A stretch of DNA of 53,094 bases from an uncultured Lachnospiraceae bacterium (GTDB lineage: Bacteria; Bacillota; Clostridia; Lachnospirales; Lachnospiraceae). The stretch spans positions 1-53,094 of the forward strand of contig ONNQ01000027.1 in the NCBI GenBank assembly GCA_900319245.1. Reading direction: 5' to 3'. Of the stretch, positions 32,147 to 38,537 are shown piece by piece. Below the pieces are notes generated by a model, which worked only from the letters and a program-made list of their open reading frames with translations, ran no database searches and was not told where the DNA came from. A program made the position numbers and the translations under genes. Position 1 is the first letter of the stretch. Every line of letters starts with the position of its first letter.

Positions 32147-32318
32147 CTGCTCTGCGAATTGCATTAAAACGCTGAACGAATTCGCGCTGATTCGTTTCAA
32201 CAGATGCGGTCCTATCGAAAAAAGGATTAATTAAATACTTCAGCGCAATCACATCTTCCGCATCCATATTCTCCATTTCGTCGGCTGTCTTGTGCTGATG
32301 CGGCGGCCATAGGCGCAT
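32127..32318 (-). CDS. C-terminal half of a split hypothetical protein (or small gene)
   Basis: A 63-residue leftward ORF. Its later part, DEMENMDAEDVIALKYLINP and NQREFVQRFNAIRRAEKAV, is protein-like. Its first residues overlap the end of the gene at 32227-32460 by 92 bases in another frame. Such a long overlap is rare in phages, so I think both are pieces of one gene broken by a frameshift near 32290-32320. No ribosome site is visible for its ATG. Confidence 0.45.
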   Translation of the reverse strand: MRLWPPHQHKTADEMENMDAEDVIALKYLINPFFDRTASVETNQREFVQRFNAIRRAEKAVKG

Positions 32319-32460
32319 AGCACCATTCCGGCCACTGCATATCAGGATCGCTCCCGCGGAGTGAATGGAAATACGCCATCTGCTCCCAAGCTTCAGGGTA
32401 TTCGCCTTCCACTTTGCGCATCAGATCCAATGGAACGCATCTATATTTTTTCTTACTCAT
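32227..32460 (-). CDS. Hypothetical protein with WPEWCYAPM motif, likely frameshifted
   Basis: A 77-residue leftward ORF: MSKKKYRCVPLDLMRKVEGE, YPEAWEQMAYFHSL, then WPEWCYAPMAAA. The WPxWCYxPM motif occurs at the N-terminus of a longer phage/plasmid protein family in Clostridia. I recall a loose similarity to AcrVA2-like proteins but cannot confirm it. After the motif the frame degenerates (SAQDSRRNGEYGCGRCD) while another frame continues sensibly, so the 3' part is probably shifted. Two copies of the 20-nt leader element precede it. Confidence 0.5.
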   Translation of the reverse strand: MSKKKYRCVPLDLMRKVEGEYPEAWEQMAYFHSLRGSDPDMQWPEWCYAPMAAASAQDSRRNGEYGCGRCDCAEVFN

Positions 32461-32479
32461 GGAATTGCCATCCTGTGCT

Positions 32480-32525
32480 TAAAATGATCCTGCGGCGTCG
32501 CAAATCAAAATGATTCGGCGGCGTT
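32480..32525 (-). repeat. Leader element copies a and b (paired 20-mers)
   Basis: Two copies of a 20-nt element at 32480-32499 and 32506-32525 (plus-strand consensus TAAAATGATTYYSCGGCGTT), separated by only 6 bases. Copy a ends 19 bases before the start codon of the 32227-32460 gene. No hammerhead lies between them, unlike the pairs at 34716-34817 and 35095-35206. Confidence 0.8.
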
Positions 32526-32715
32526 ATTCCTGGCTTCGCTTTATGTCGTCCCGGATAAGCTTTCTGATATATCCAGCGGCATCGCGTCCTTTTGAATCAA
32601 GCCACTTTAGGATATCTTGATCATTAACATTATTAAATTGAATCTCACGCCTAGTTGTATTTTGCTTTCGCCATGAGTTTTGTCTTTCTATCTGGTGATG
32701 TTTTCTCTCGTTCAT
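32524..32715 (-). CDS. Ribbon-helix-helix-like small protein
   Basis: A 63-residue basic protein: MNERKHHQIERQNSWRKQNT then REIQFNNVNDQDILKWLDSK and AAGYIRKLIRDDIKRSQE. The second half has the strand-helix-helix pattern of RHH repressors (short strand, DILKWLD helix, AAGYIRKLIRDDI helix). AGGAGGG precedes the ATG. It may control the leftward operon, for example through the palindrome at 35861-35874. Confidence 0.65.
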   Translation of the reverse strand: MNERKHHQIERQNSWRKQNTTRREIQFNNVNDQDILKWLDSKGRDAAGYIRKLIRDDIKRSQE

Positions 32716-32756
32716 GGTTGTTCCCTCCTGTGCATACATCATAGCACGGAAGGGGC

Positions 32757-33431
32757 TTACGCCCCAACCGAATAACTGTACAGCTTGCCAAATTCTGCGA
32801 GTCTGAGGTAATTTCTCTCAATACGCATAGTCAGCTCGTGATTTTCGTATTTTGTCCGGACGGTGATCGGTTTAGTATTAGTTTTGAATGCGTCGCGGAT
32901 CGGGCGCGTCAGACCGTTGTAGCTTGTTCCTGACAAGCCGCGTTTGGCTTCCAGCTGGCGGAGTACGGCGGTGTGCTTGCCCTTAAGCTGTACTACCTGA
33001 TAAAAGTCAACGTTGGTCTGATCGTAGCCCCATTCAGTATAGTAAATATCACCGATAAATACACCGTCTGCGTTTTGTGACTCAAACTGCCGGGATTTCT
33101 GATAAGCCGCATGAGCAGAAAACTCCTCGGGGGTATATTCCATAAGGCGCTTCTCAACGGCTGAAAGCTCTGTCTTGTCATGTGCATACATGTCCTGAAG
33201 CGCGATCATTTGGGCCGCACATTCATCGTCTGTGAGATATCCCAGGCCTAGCATGTCCCGGTCGTATGCCGTCGCCTCGCGCGCGTAATGCACAACCTCA
33301 TCCGGATGCTTTTCTGCGTATTGTGCAGCTGCCTGTTCAGGCGACTCCGCCAGTTCTGCAGAATATGTATACATGCTGACGATCTTCTTCGATTCTGTTT
33401 TCTTCCCATGCGTAATAATATATCGTGACAT
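32757..33431 (-). CDS. Accessory protein with WGYDQTNVDFYQV motif
   Basis: A 224-residue protein. The start is ATG 33431 (MSRYIITHGKKTESKKIV), close behind leader element c. The N-terminal two thirds are helical and acidic. The C-terminal third has a beta domain with DIYYTEWGYDQTNVDFYQVV and MRIERNYLRLAEFGKLY. The Y/WGYxQTNVDFYQV motif recurs in conserved unknown proteins of gut phages and plasmids, often beside DUF3560 genes as here. No function is established to my knowledge. Its stop region forms a GGGGC/GCCCC hairpin (32752-32765). Confidence 0.7.
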   Translation of the reverse strand: MSRYIITHGKKTESKKIVSMYTYSAELAESPEQAAAQYAEKHPDEVVHYAREATAYDRDMLGLGYLTDDECAAQMIALQDMYAHDKTELSAVEKRLMEYTPEEFSAHAAYQKSRQFESQNADGVFIGDIYYTEWGYDQTNVDFYQVVQLKGKHTAVLRQLEAKRGLSGTSYNGLTRPIRDAFKTNTKPITVRTKYENHELTMRIERNYLRLAEFGKLYSYSVGA

Positions 33432-33448
33432 TGCTTTATCCCCCCATT

Positions 33449-33478
33449 TAAAATGATTCCGGGGCGTTGCTGACGCCC
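33449..33478 (-). other. Leader element c with 5' hairpin
   Basis: Copy c of the 20-nt element (33449-33468) ends 17 bases before the start at 33431. On the minus strand it is preceded by GGGGCGT CAGCA ACGCCCC, so the element's own 5' half is one arm of a perfect 7-bp hairpin. The left arm GGGCGTC resembles the 3' half of the hammerhead at 35120-35181, perhaps a deletion remnant. Confidence 0.7.
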
Positions 33479-33490
33479 CGCGTATAATGT

Positions 33491-34699
33491 TCATGCTGAT
33501 CGCTTGCGCCAGATTCCATCAAAGCCATCTGTAACCTTGATAGCCCATTCATTGGCATTCGCCCAGGGGAGTTGATGTGGTTTTCTGATGAATGGCTTTT
33601 CGGAACCGTGCTGCATGGTAACTGTGCTGGCGGATGATTTTATGATCGTGTATGTTGCATTCTCATAGCTGCTGTTTTCCGGGTTCCATCGATGACAGTT
33701 GAACGTATCTCCGATATTAAAAGGATGCTGCGGAGTTTCTTTCACTGCGTCGCTGACGATCTGAAGAATCTCGGCGTATGCGAATTTGAGAACACTACCA
33801 GTTGACAGCTTGGCAGTGATATTCTTCGGACCGGCCGACACAACAACCGCAGTGCCGAATCGCTGAACTTTTACAGTGTATCCGGGTTTGATGTTGGCCT
33901 TCGAGAATTGCGTCCCGCCCAGATCCTCAAGGCATCCCTGATAGAATCCCAGCTCGTCTAGCTTGTCTTCCATCAGATCAAGTTGATCATTAAGCCATTC
34001 CTGGATTTTTTCAGCCGTATATGGTTCTCCTGCATAATTCGAAAATGTTTTCCCGGCGTTCATTTCCTGCAGCATTTTCTCATTCGATTCAATCCCACGC
34101 TTTAGCGCCCTGATATCACGTTCACGTTCTGCGATCCGGCGCGATACGAATGCCCTGTCTTTTAGTTCTGCCTGTCCCGCCGTTGTTCTGGCGGCTGCAG
34201 CGCGGTCCTTCCAGTATGCAGACTTCCGGAATTCTTCGAATCCCTTATCAAAGGCCGCGAACATTTTATTACGGCGATTTGTAAATGATCTGCCGGCGTT
34301 TGTGTTAATGTTCGGCTGCGTGAAAAATGCAATATCCCCGTGCATATCACGAATGGGTTTTTGCAGGGTTTCACCGCGTGCAGCGGCATTGTCTGCATAT
34401 CCTTCGTAGCGATCCGCGCGACGGTCCGCGCGTTCTGCCTTCTGCTGCATCTGCTCCGCGAAGCTCATCTTTTCGCCCGTTTTCCCGGCGTCTTCCAGCC
34501 CGATTGACTTAGCGATTTCCCGCGGATAATACAGATTCGGACGCTTGCGGCGTGATATCCAGCAGCCTGAATGGCGCCCCCAAAGAAACGCACCTTTTAT
34601 AGCGCTCTTTTGTTCATCAGATAGAGCAGTATAAGTGGATTTTTCAAAATGCAATTCAAGCTTACCTGTTTCCAGGTTCTCAATAAAATAATTGTCCAT
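33491..34699 (-). CDS. DUF3560-domain protein
   Basis: A 402-residue protein. N-terminal FLWGRHSGCWISRRKRPN, then a DUF3560-type region (AERADRRADRYEGYADNAAA; GRSFTNRRNKMFAAFDKGFE; FRKSAYWKDRAAAARTTAG) rich in Arg-Ala helices. The C-terminal part has two small beta domains (KPGYTVKVQRFGTAVVVSAG; FNIGDTFNCHRWNPENSSYE). DUF3560 proteins are common on plasmids and phages of gut bacteria, often with other polyvalent domains; biochemical role unknown. The start is preceded by AAAGGGAG and leader element d, 16 bases upstream. Confidence 0.75.
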   Translation of the reverse strand: MDNYFIENLETGKLELHFEKSTYTALSDEQKSAIKGAFLWGRHSGCWISRRKRPNLYYPREIAKSIGLEDAGKTGEKMSFAEQMQQKAERADRRADRYEGYADNAAARGETLQKPIRDMHGDIAFFTQPNINTNAGRSFTNRRNKMFAAFDKGFEEFRKSAYWKDRAAAARTTAGQAELKDRAFVSRRIAERERDIRALKRGIESNEKMLQEMNAGKTFSNYAGEPYTAEKIQEWLNDQLDLMEDKLDELGFYQGCLEDLGGTQFSKANIKPGYTVKVQRFGTAVVVSAGPKNITAKLSTGSVLKFAYAEILQIVSDAVKETPQHPFNIGDTFNCHRWNPENSSYENATYTIIKSSASTVTMQHGSEKPFIRKPHQLPWANANEWAIKVTDGFDGIWRKRSA

Positions 34700-34715
34700 A
34701 GTCCCACTCCCTTTC

Positions 34716-34735
34716 TAAAATGATTTTGCGGCGTT
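34716..34735 (-). repeat. Leader element d
   Basis: TAAAATGATTTTGCGGCGTT on the plus strand, that is AACGCCGCAAAATCATTTTA in the direction of transcription. It lies 16 bases before the start of the DUF3560 gene and directly after the 3' product end of the hammerhead at 34740-34803. Confidence 0.8.
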
Positions 34736-34739
34736 AGTT

Positions 34740-34803
34740 TTCCGCGACAATCCCCGAAGGGATTGTTTCGGCCGGTCACAGTCCGGCACTCGTCAGGCGG
34801 AAT
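34740..34803 (-). ncRNA. Hammerhead ribozyme (type I), copy 2
   Basis: Read on the minus strand. Core CTGACGA and GAAA; stem II is GCCGG/CCGGC with loop ACTGTGA plus a closing G-C pair and a bulged T. Stem III is ACAATCCC/GGGATTGT closed by a TTCG tetraloop. GTC marks the cleavage site, and stem I is TTCCGC/GCGGAA. All core nucleotides are present. Predicted cleavage falls between plus-strand 34746 and 34745, leaving a 5' end 46 bases before the DUF3560 start. It is open at stem I, so type I. Confidence 0.9.
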
Positions 34804-34817
34804 GATTCGACGGCGTT
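34798..34817 (-). repeat. Leader element e
   Basis: CGGAATGATTCGACGGCGTT on the plus strand. Its 3' end on the minus strand (CATTCCG) supplies part of the 5' strand of hammerhead stem I, so element and ribozyme overlap structurally. With copy d it brackets the ribozyme. Confidence 0.75.
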
Positions 34818-34828
34818 GCCCTGTAGCG

Positions 34829-35029
34829 TTAATTGTCGTCGTATGTATCTGATACCGTTACAACAAGAATGCCGTCCGCTGTTGTCCCGATCTGCAGGAC
34901 ATCGCAATCTTTGTACAGTTCAATATTGGCAGGATCGGTGCACTTGTCTGCAATCTGCCCGCAAACATCAACAATTACTTCGACATTCGTTAATCCGTCG
35001 AGTTTATCCATGATTTCATTAAGCTTCAT
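34829..35029 (-). CDS. Small acidic hypothetical protein
   Basis: A 66-residue acidic protein: MKLNEIMDKLDGLTNVEVIV, DVCGQIADKCTDPANIELYK, then LQIGTTADGILVVTVSDTYD. Predicted beta-alpha-beta. AAAGGA precedes ATG 35029. It is flanked on both sides by ribozyme/element units, so its transcript would be cut both before and after it. Function unknown. Confidence 0.6.
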   Translation of the reverse strand: MKLNEIMDKLDGLTNVEVIVDVCGQIADKCTDPANIELYKDCDVLQIGTTADGILVVTVSDTYDDN

Positions 35030-35094
35030 GATTTTGTCCTTTCTCCCCGTCGTGCCGGTAGGTCAGCAACTGTTAGGATTATGTATTTTGCTGC

Positions 35095-35114
35095 CGGAAT
35101 GATTTCCCGGCGTT
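35095..35114 (-). repeat. Leader element f
   Basis: CGGAATGATTTCCCGGCGTT on the plus strand, 65 bases before the start at 35029 and 5 bases after the 3' end of hammerhead copy 1. Confidence 0.75.
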
Positions 35115-35119
35115 GCGGT

Positions 35120-35181
35120 TTTCCGCGACGCCCTTTCGGGCGTTTCGGGCAGTCACCAACATGCCCCTCATCAGGCGGATT
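35120..35181 (-). ncRNA. Hammerhead ribozyme (type I), copy 1
   Basis: Read on the minus strand. Core CTGATGA and GAAA; stem II is GGCA/TGCC with a closing G-C pair, a bulged G and loop TGTTGGTGAC. Stem III is ACGCCC/GGGCGT closed by GAAA. GTC is the cleavage triplet and stem I is TCCGC/GCGGA. It begins at the stop codon of the J-domain gene, so the cut (between plus-strand 35127 and 35126) would separate that gene's mRNA from the rest of the operon. Different loops from copy 2 but covarying stems. Confidence 0.9.
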
Positions 35182-35678
35182 CAGGCTGAAATGTTTTCGC
35201 GGCGTTCCTGCTCAGCCGCGTATTTTTCCGAACCGTACATATCCCGTATTTCATCCATGCTGCAAATGTGTTTCCCGCGCTTGCGGAACGGCCCTTCATG
35301 CCAGTACCAGCACTGCTTATTGCCGGAAAATCTGAAGCCCATGCCCTTCAGGGCACCTTTAACGGGCCGAGTGTCGCCGGAAACCCATATCCAGGATCCA
35401 CAAACTTCCACATCAACACCCATCCGAAGAAGGGCGTTAATCATGTCCATAAACGATTCCGCCGTCCCCGTCGCGGCCTTCGTGTAGAAGGCTCCTTCGG
35501 CATTCTGGTGAACGTCTTTCAGACGTTCCCACGCAGTGGTAAATTCCTGCTGCATGTCCTGAAATTCCCGGGTTGTATCCCGGTCCGGGTTGTTATCAGG
35601 ATGCAGCTTTCCGGCCGCTTCCCGATATGCCTTTTTCAGTTCTTCAGCTGTTTTACAGTCAGTAAAGTATCTACTCAT
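35181..35678 (-). CDS. J-domain (DnaJ-like) protein
   Basis: A 165-residue protein, first gene of the leftward operon. Residues 1-60 are a J-domain: KTAEELKKAYREAAGKLHPD with the HPD motif, and DMQQEFTTAWERLKDVHQN. The C-terminal part has WIWVSGDTRPVKGALKGMGF and NKQCWYWHEGPF, a small domain common in phage and plasmid J-proteins. It may recruit host DnaK. Its last codons contain a seventh copy (g) of the 20-nt element (35187-35206), encoding RRENISA. Confidence 0.85.
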   Translation of the reverse strand: MSRYFTDCKTAEELKKAYREAAGKLHPDNNPDRDTTREFQDMQQEFTTAWERLKDVHQNAEGAFYTKAATGTAESFMDMINALLRMGVDVEVCGSWIWVSGDTRPVKGALKGMGFRFSGNKQCWYWHEGPFRKRGKHICSMDEIRDMYGSEKYAAEQERRENISA

Positions 35679-35857
35679 AGTTAGTCCTCCTCAACCTCAA
35701 ATCATTAGCAGGTTGTCAGTTCTCTATCAACCTGTTTCACAACCTTTTCGCCGATCACTTCCATTTCCCAGGTGGAAACAATTATGTTTTCATGTTTTTC
35801 TCCTTCCTTTTCGGTACCCTTTCGGGTTCCGTTTGTTTCCTGTTTCGTTCTGGCTGT

Positions 35858-35886
35858 ATAGTACACCGGTGTACGATTCGTGTCAA
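35858..35886 (-). promoter_or_regulatory. Leftward operon promoter with palindromic operator
   Basis: On the minus strand: -35 TTGACA (35886-35881), 17-bp spacer, -10 TACTAT (35863-35858). The spacer and -10 edge contain a perfect 14-bp palindrome, GTACACCGGTGTAC, at 35861-35874. A repressor bound there would block polymerase. The transcript would have a leader of about 170 bases before the J-domain gene. That leader encodes a broken mini-ORF near 35790 (ATG AAA ACA TAA, with sense continuing in the next frame). Confidence 0.82.
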
Positions 35887-36004
35887 CCCCTTTTTTAATT
35901 TTTTTTTGATTTTTTTTTTTCGGATCGGTTGCGGGCCTATGTTTCCGGCCCCTGTTTTATGTAGTGGTAGATATTATCTAGCTATAACAATTATCCCCCT
36001 ATAG

Positions 36005-36425
36005 TCCCCCTTATTCTCCGGCACGTCCTGCAGGCGGCGCGGATCCGGATGCGTTGCGTGCTGGATCCTGCAGCGGGATGCGTGTAGGCCCGCCAGATCT
36101 GTCTATTAGATGGGATGCGCGGCGCGATGCGGCAGGCGGCAGGTATCCGGCATCGCATCCATTTACAGCAGGCGGCAGCTGCAGTGCGGCGCGGCATCGT
36201 GTCGCGGATCCGCGGCAGCTCTGGCAGTGGCAGCAGGTCCGCGGATGCCAGACGCATCCTGCAGGCGCCAGCCTGGCATCGTGTCGGCGCCGATCCGATG
36301 CGACGCGGCGCGTCGATGCGGCAGCTACGGCCCCGGCAGCGGGCCGACGATCCCGCGGGCCGCCCCTGAAGCGCCTGCAGATACCCCTGGCAGCGGTCAG
36401 ATACCCCTTCCGGGTATACGTGCAA
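36005..36425. other. GC-rich low-complexity non-coding block
   Basis: About 420 bases, markedly richer in G+C than the rest, made of recurring short words: GATGC/GCATC at least 12 times, CTGCAG, GGATCC and GCGGCAG. Long ORFs are open on both strands only because stop codons are rare at this composition; they have no ribosome sites and give low-complexity Arg/Ala/Cys-rich translations. It separates the leftward operon promoter from the integrase. Function unknown; possible structured RNA, recombination region or insertion relic. Confidence 0.6.
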
Positions 36426-36451
36426 ACGCACACAATGTAAGAGCATGGCAA

Positions 36452-36519
36452 TGGGTTGCCGTCCGTTAGGTACTGCTAACGGAAACCGCGGAATGCGGTC
36501 CCGGGGAGCCCACAACCCA
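36452..36519. other. Predicted three-way-junction structure next to integrase
   Basis: Outer arms TGGGTTG (36452-36458) and CAACCCA (36513-36519) form 7 bp. Inside are CCGTTA/TAACGG (36463-36482) and ACCGC/GCGGT (36485-36499). A T-rich tract follows at about 36525. It is cloverleaf-like in size, but lacks a T-loop and other tRNA features, so it is not called a tRNA. From 36520 to 36780 I see only AT-rich sequence that could hold attP; no gene. Confidence 0.4.
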
Positions 36520-36780
36520 CCTAGTTTTTACGATTTTTTTGACCATTTCATTCACGGTCCGAGGCGCTAAAATGGGCTGAAAATTGAGGGGGTATTTTTG
36601 ACAACATGCGTATATGTGCGACAATTCAGTTAATAATGCGAATGTATGCAATGAATAGAACCAAATACACGTAATATCTGATAGTATAGACATGTAGCGC
36701 TATTGTGAAATATACGCGCTATTTGATTACATCACTTTTTTATAATGCATGGGCTTGGACGCATAACAAAAAAGTGAGGT

Positions 36781-38352
36781 TTAAAGCGTAATAAAAAGAT
36801 TCACGCCGTCCCATGTACAAGTCTTCACTACAGAGCGAACGATCTCGTTGCGTTCTTTGTCGTTAAATCCATCTAGCCCTGATATTAACCTGGTTATTTC
36901 CGCAATAGCTTTAAGAGAATCTTTTTCGCGTGTCATTTTGCGCTTTGATTCGTGTTCTATATCCGTAAGTTCTTTTTGCAATCTGCTTTTCTCTGAATCG
37001 AGACGCTTTATCTCCGCAATGATGTATTTTGATATAGAAGATGATTCAGCCAGAGCAAGAGATGCAGTTAACCGCCCGATTTTACTGTCGCAGGATGTAA
37101 TTGAAGAGAGAATCGCTTTCGGATCGCGAAGCGGTTTATCCTCGGTTTTCTTCAGATATTGATTTATCAGCCGCGGATCGGCTGCAATGTCCCGAAAGAT
37201 GCTGATCAATCGGCTGTCGAGCTTGTCACACGCCGTCTGGCCCATATCGCAATAGCTGACCCCCTGACGCATCCTTTTGCGGCAGTAGTACCAAGAAGAG
37301 CATGAACCATCGACTCGTTTCTTTCTTGATACCGACATCAATGACCCGCATTTACAACGTAATACGCCCTTCATCAGTGGGACCGGCCATTTAGCATCCT
37401 TTATGCATTTGTGCTCGGAAAAACGGGACTGTACAAGCAGCCACTTATCGGCCTTCATGAATGGCTCATGATGCCCCAAGCAAACGGTCCATTTTTCTGG
37501 AGGCTGAAGCTGATGCTTCTTGTTTTTGCCAGTCGTCCGACCGTAAACCATAACGCCCACAGAACCATCCCATTTTTCACGCGGGGAATCTGGATCCATA
37601 ATGCATCCTTTGTTGGCATAGTAGTCGTATACTTCCGGAGTAGCTTCCACACAGAATGGCATGGTAAGAATCTTGTAGAGCTGCGTTGACGAGAAAAATT
37701 TACCCGACAGAGTTTTGATGCCAGAATTTTTGAATTGTGTTTCCATGCCCTGTAGGCTTCGATTAGATGAAAGAAATGTGTCAAATATACGATTGACATA
37801 GTCAACGCCGTCAGGATCGGGAATGATGGTTACATGCTTCCTCCCGTGTTCAACAATGCTTTTACGGACATATCCCACAGGGGGATTCCCGCCGGTCCAA
37901 TATCCTTTTCGCGCAAGCCCGAGCATGTTGTCCGAGACGCGCTCCGCAATTGTTTCTCTTTCCATCTGAGCAAAAACGGCAGTAACAAACATCATCGCCC
38001 GGCCAATTGGCGTTGTTGTATCAATTGTCTCCTTGATCGAAATGAACATGACTCCATGTTCTTCTAGCATTGCATACATGTTAGAGAAATCGCGGACATT
38101 CCTTGATAGCCTGTCCAGCTGGTAAACAACCAGGGCATCGGCAGCGTTTTCACGAATTCTGGAAAACATAAGCTGCAGCTGGGGCCGATCAGTATTGGCC
38201 CCGGTAAAATCCTCATCTGAGAAACACTCCCAACTGTCAATTTTGCCATGGAACTTCGACTCGCAGTAATCCAGACACATGCGTAGCTGATTATCAACAG
38301 AATCGGATTTGTCAGAGAATACAGATTTACGTCCATAGCAGAAGAAGCGCAC
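36781..38352 (-). CDS. int: Large serine recombinase (integrase)
   Basis: A 523-residue protein starting at GTG 38352 with AGGAGGTGATTCT in perfect position; the longer upstream frame is not needed. Residues 1-150 are the resolvase domain with CYGRKS (catalytic Ser near residue 10), VVYQLDRLSRNVRDFSNMYA and GRAMMFVTAVFAQMERETIAER. Then come the recombinase domain (GYWTGGNPPVGYVRK), a zinc ribbon (CKCGSLMS ... WYYCRKRM ... YCDMG) and a C-terminal coiled coil. It integrates the phage by attP x attB exchange. attP is probably beside the gene, either 36590-36780 or 38353-38537. Confidence 0.92.
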   Translation of the reverse strand: MRFFCYGRKSVFSDKSDSVDNQLRMCLDYCESKFHGKIDSWECFSDEDFTGANTDRPQLQLMFSRIRENAADALVVYQLDRLSRNVRDFSNMYAMLEEHGVMFISIKETIDTTTPIGRAMMFVTAVFAQMERETIAERVSDNMLGLARKGYWTGGNPPVGYVRKSIVEHGRKHVTIIPDPDGVDYVNRIFDTFLSSNRSLQGMETQFKNSGIKTLSGKFFSSTQLYKILTMPFCVEATPEVYDYYANKGCIMDPDSPREKWDGSVGVMVYGRTTGKNKKHQLQPPEKWTVCLGHHEPFMKADKWLLVQSRFSEHKCIKDAKWPVPLMKGVLRCKCGSLMSVSRKKRVDGSCSSWYYCRKRMRQGVSYCDMGQTACDKLDSRLISIFRDIAADPRLINQYLKKTEDKPLRDPKAILSSITSCDSKIGRLTASLALAESSSISKYIIAEIKRLDSEKSRLQKELTDIEHESKRKMTREKDSLKAIAEITRLISGLDGFNDKERNEIVRSVVKTCTWDGVNLFITL

Positions 38353-38537
38353 AGAATCACCTCCTGTGATATAATGAAAAAGGTCAGAGATTGCCCGTAT
38401 AATGCGGCGGGGTACAATGACCATTGCCGTCTGGTGCTGCAACACCGGGCGGCTTTTATAATACAATTCCTAAACGATATTATTCCTGAATTTGCATTTT
38501 AACTACGAAATCTGTGATAATAAGCACAAAGCATACG

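Noticed and set aside
36011-36451. Long open frames on both strands in the GC-rich block
   Set aside because: Several overlapping frames are open at once because stops are rare at this composition; no ribosome sites; translations are low-complexity.
36452-36519. tRNA gene
   Set aside because: Cloverleaf-like stems, but no GTTCRA-type T-loop, no D-loop pattern and no credible anticodon arm.
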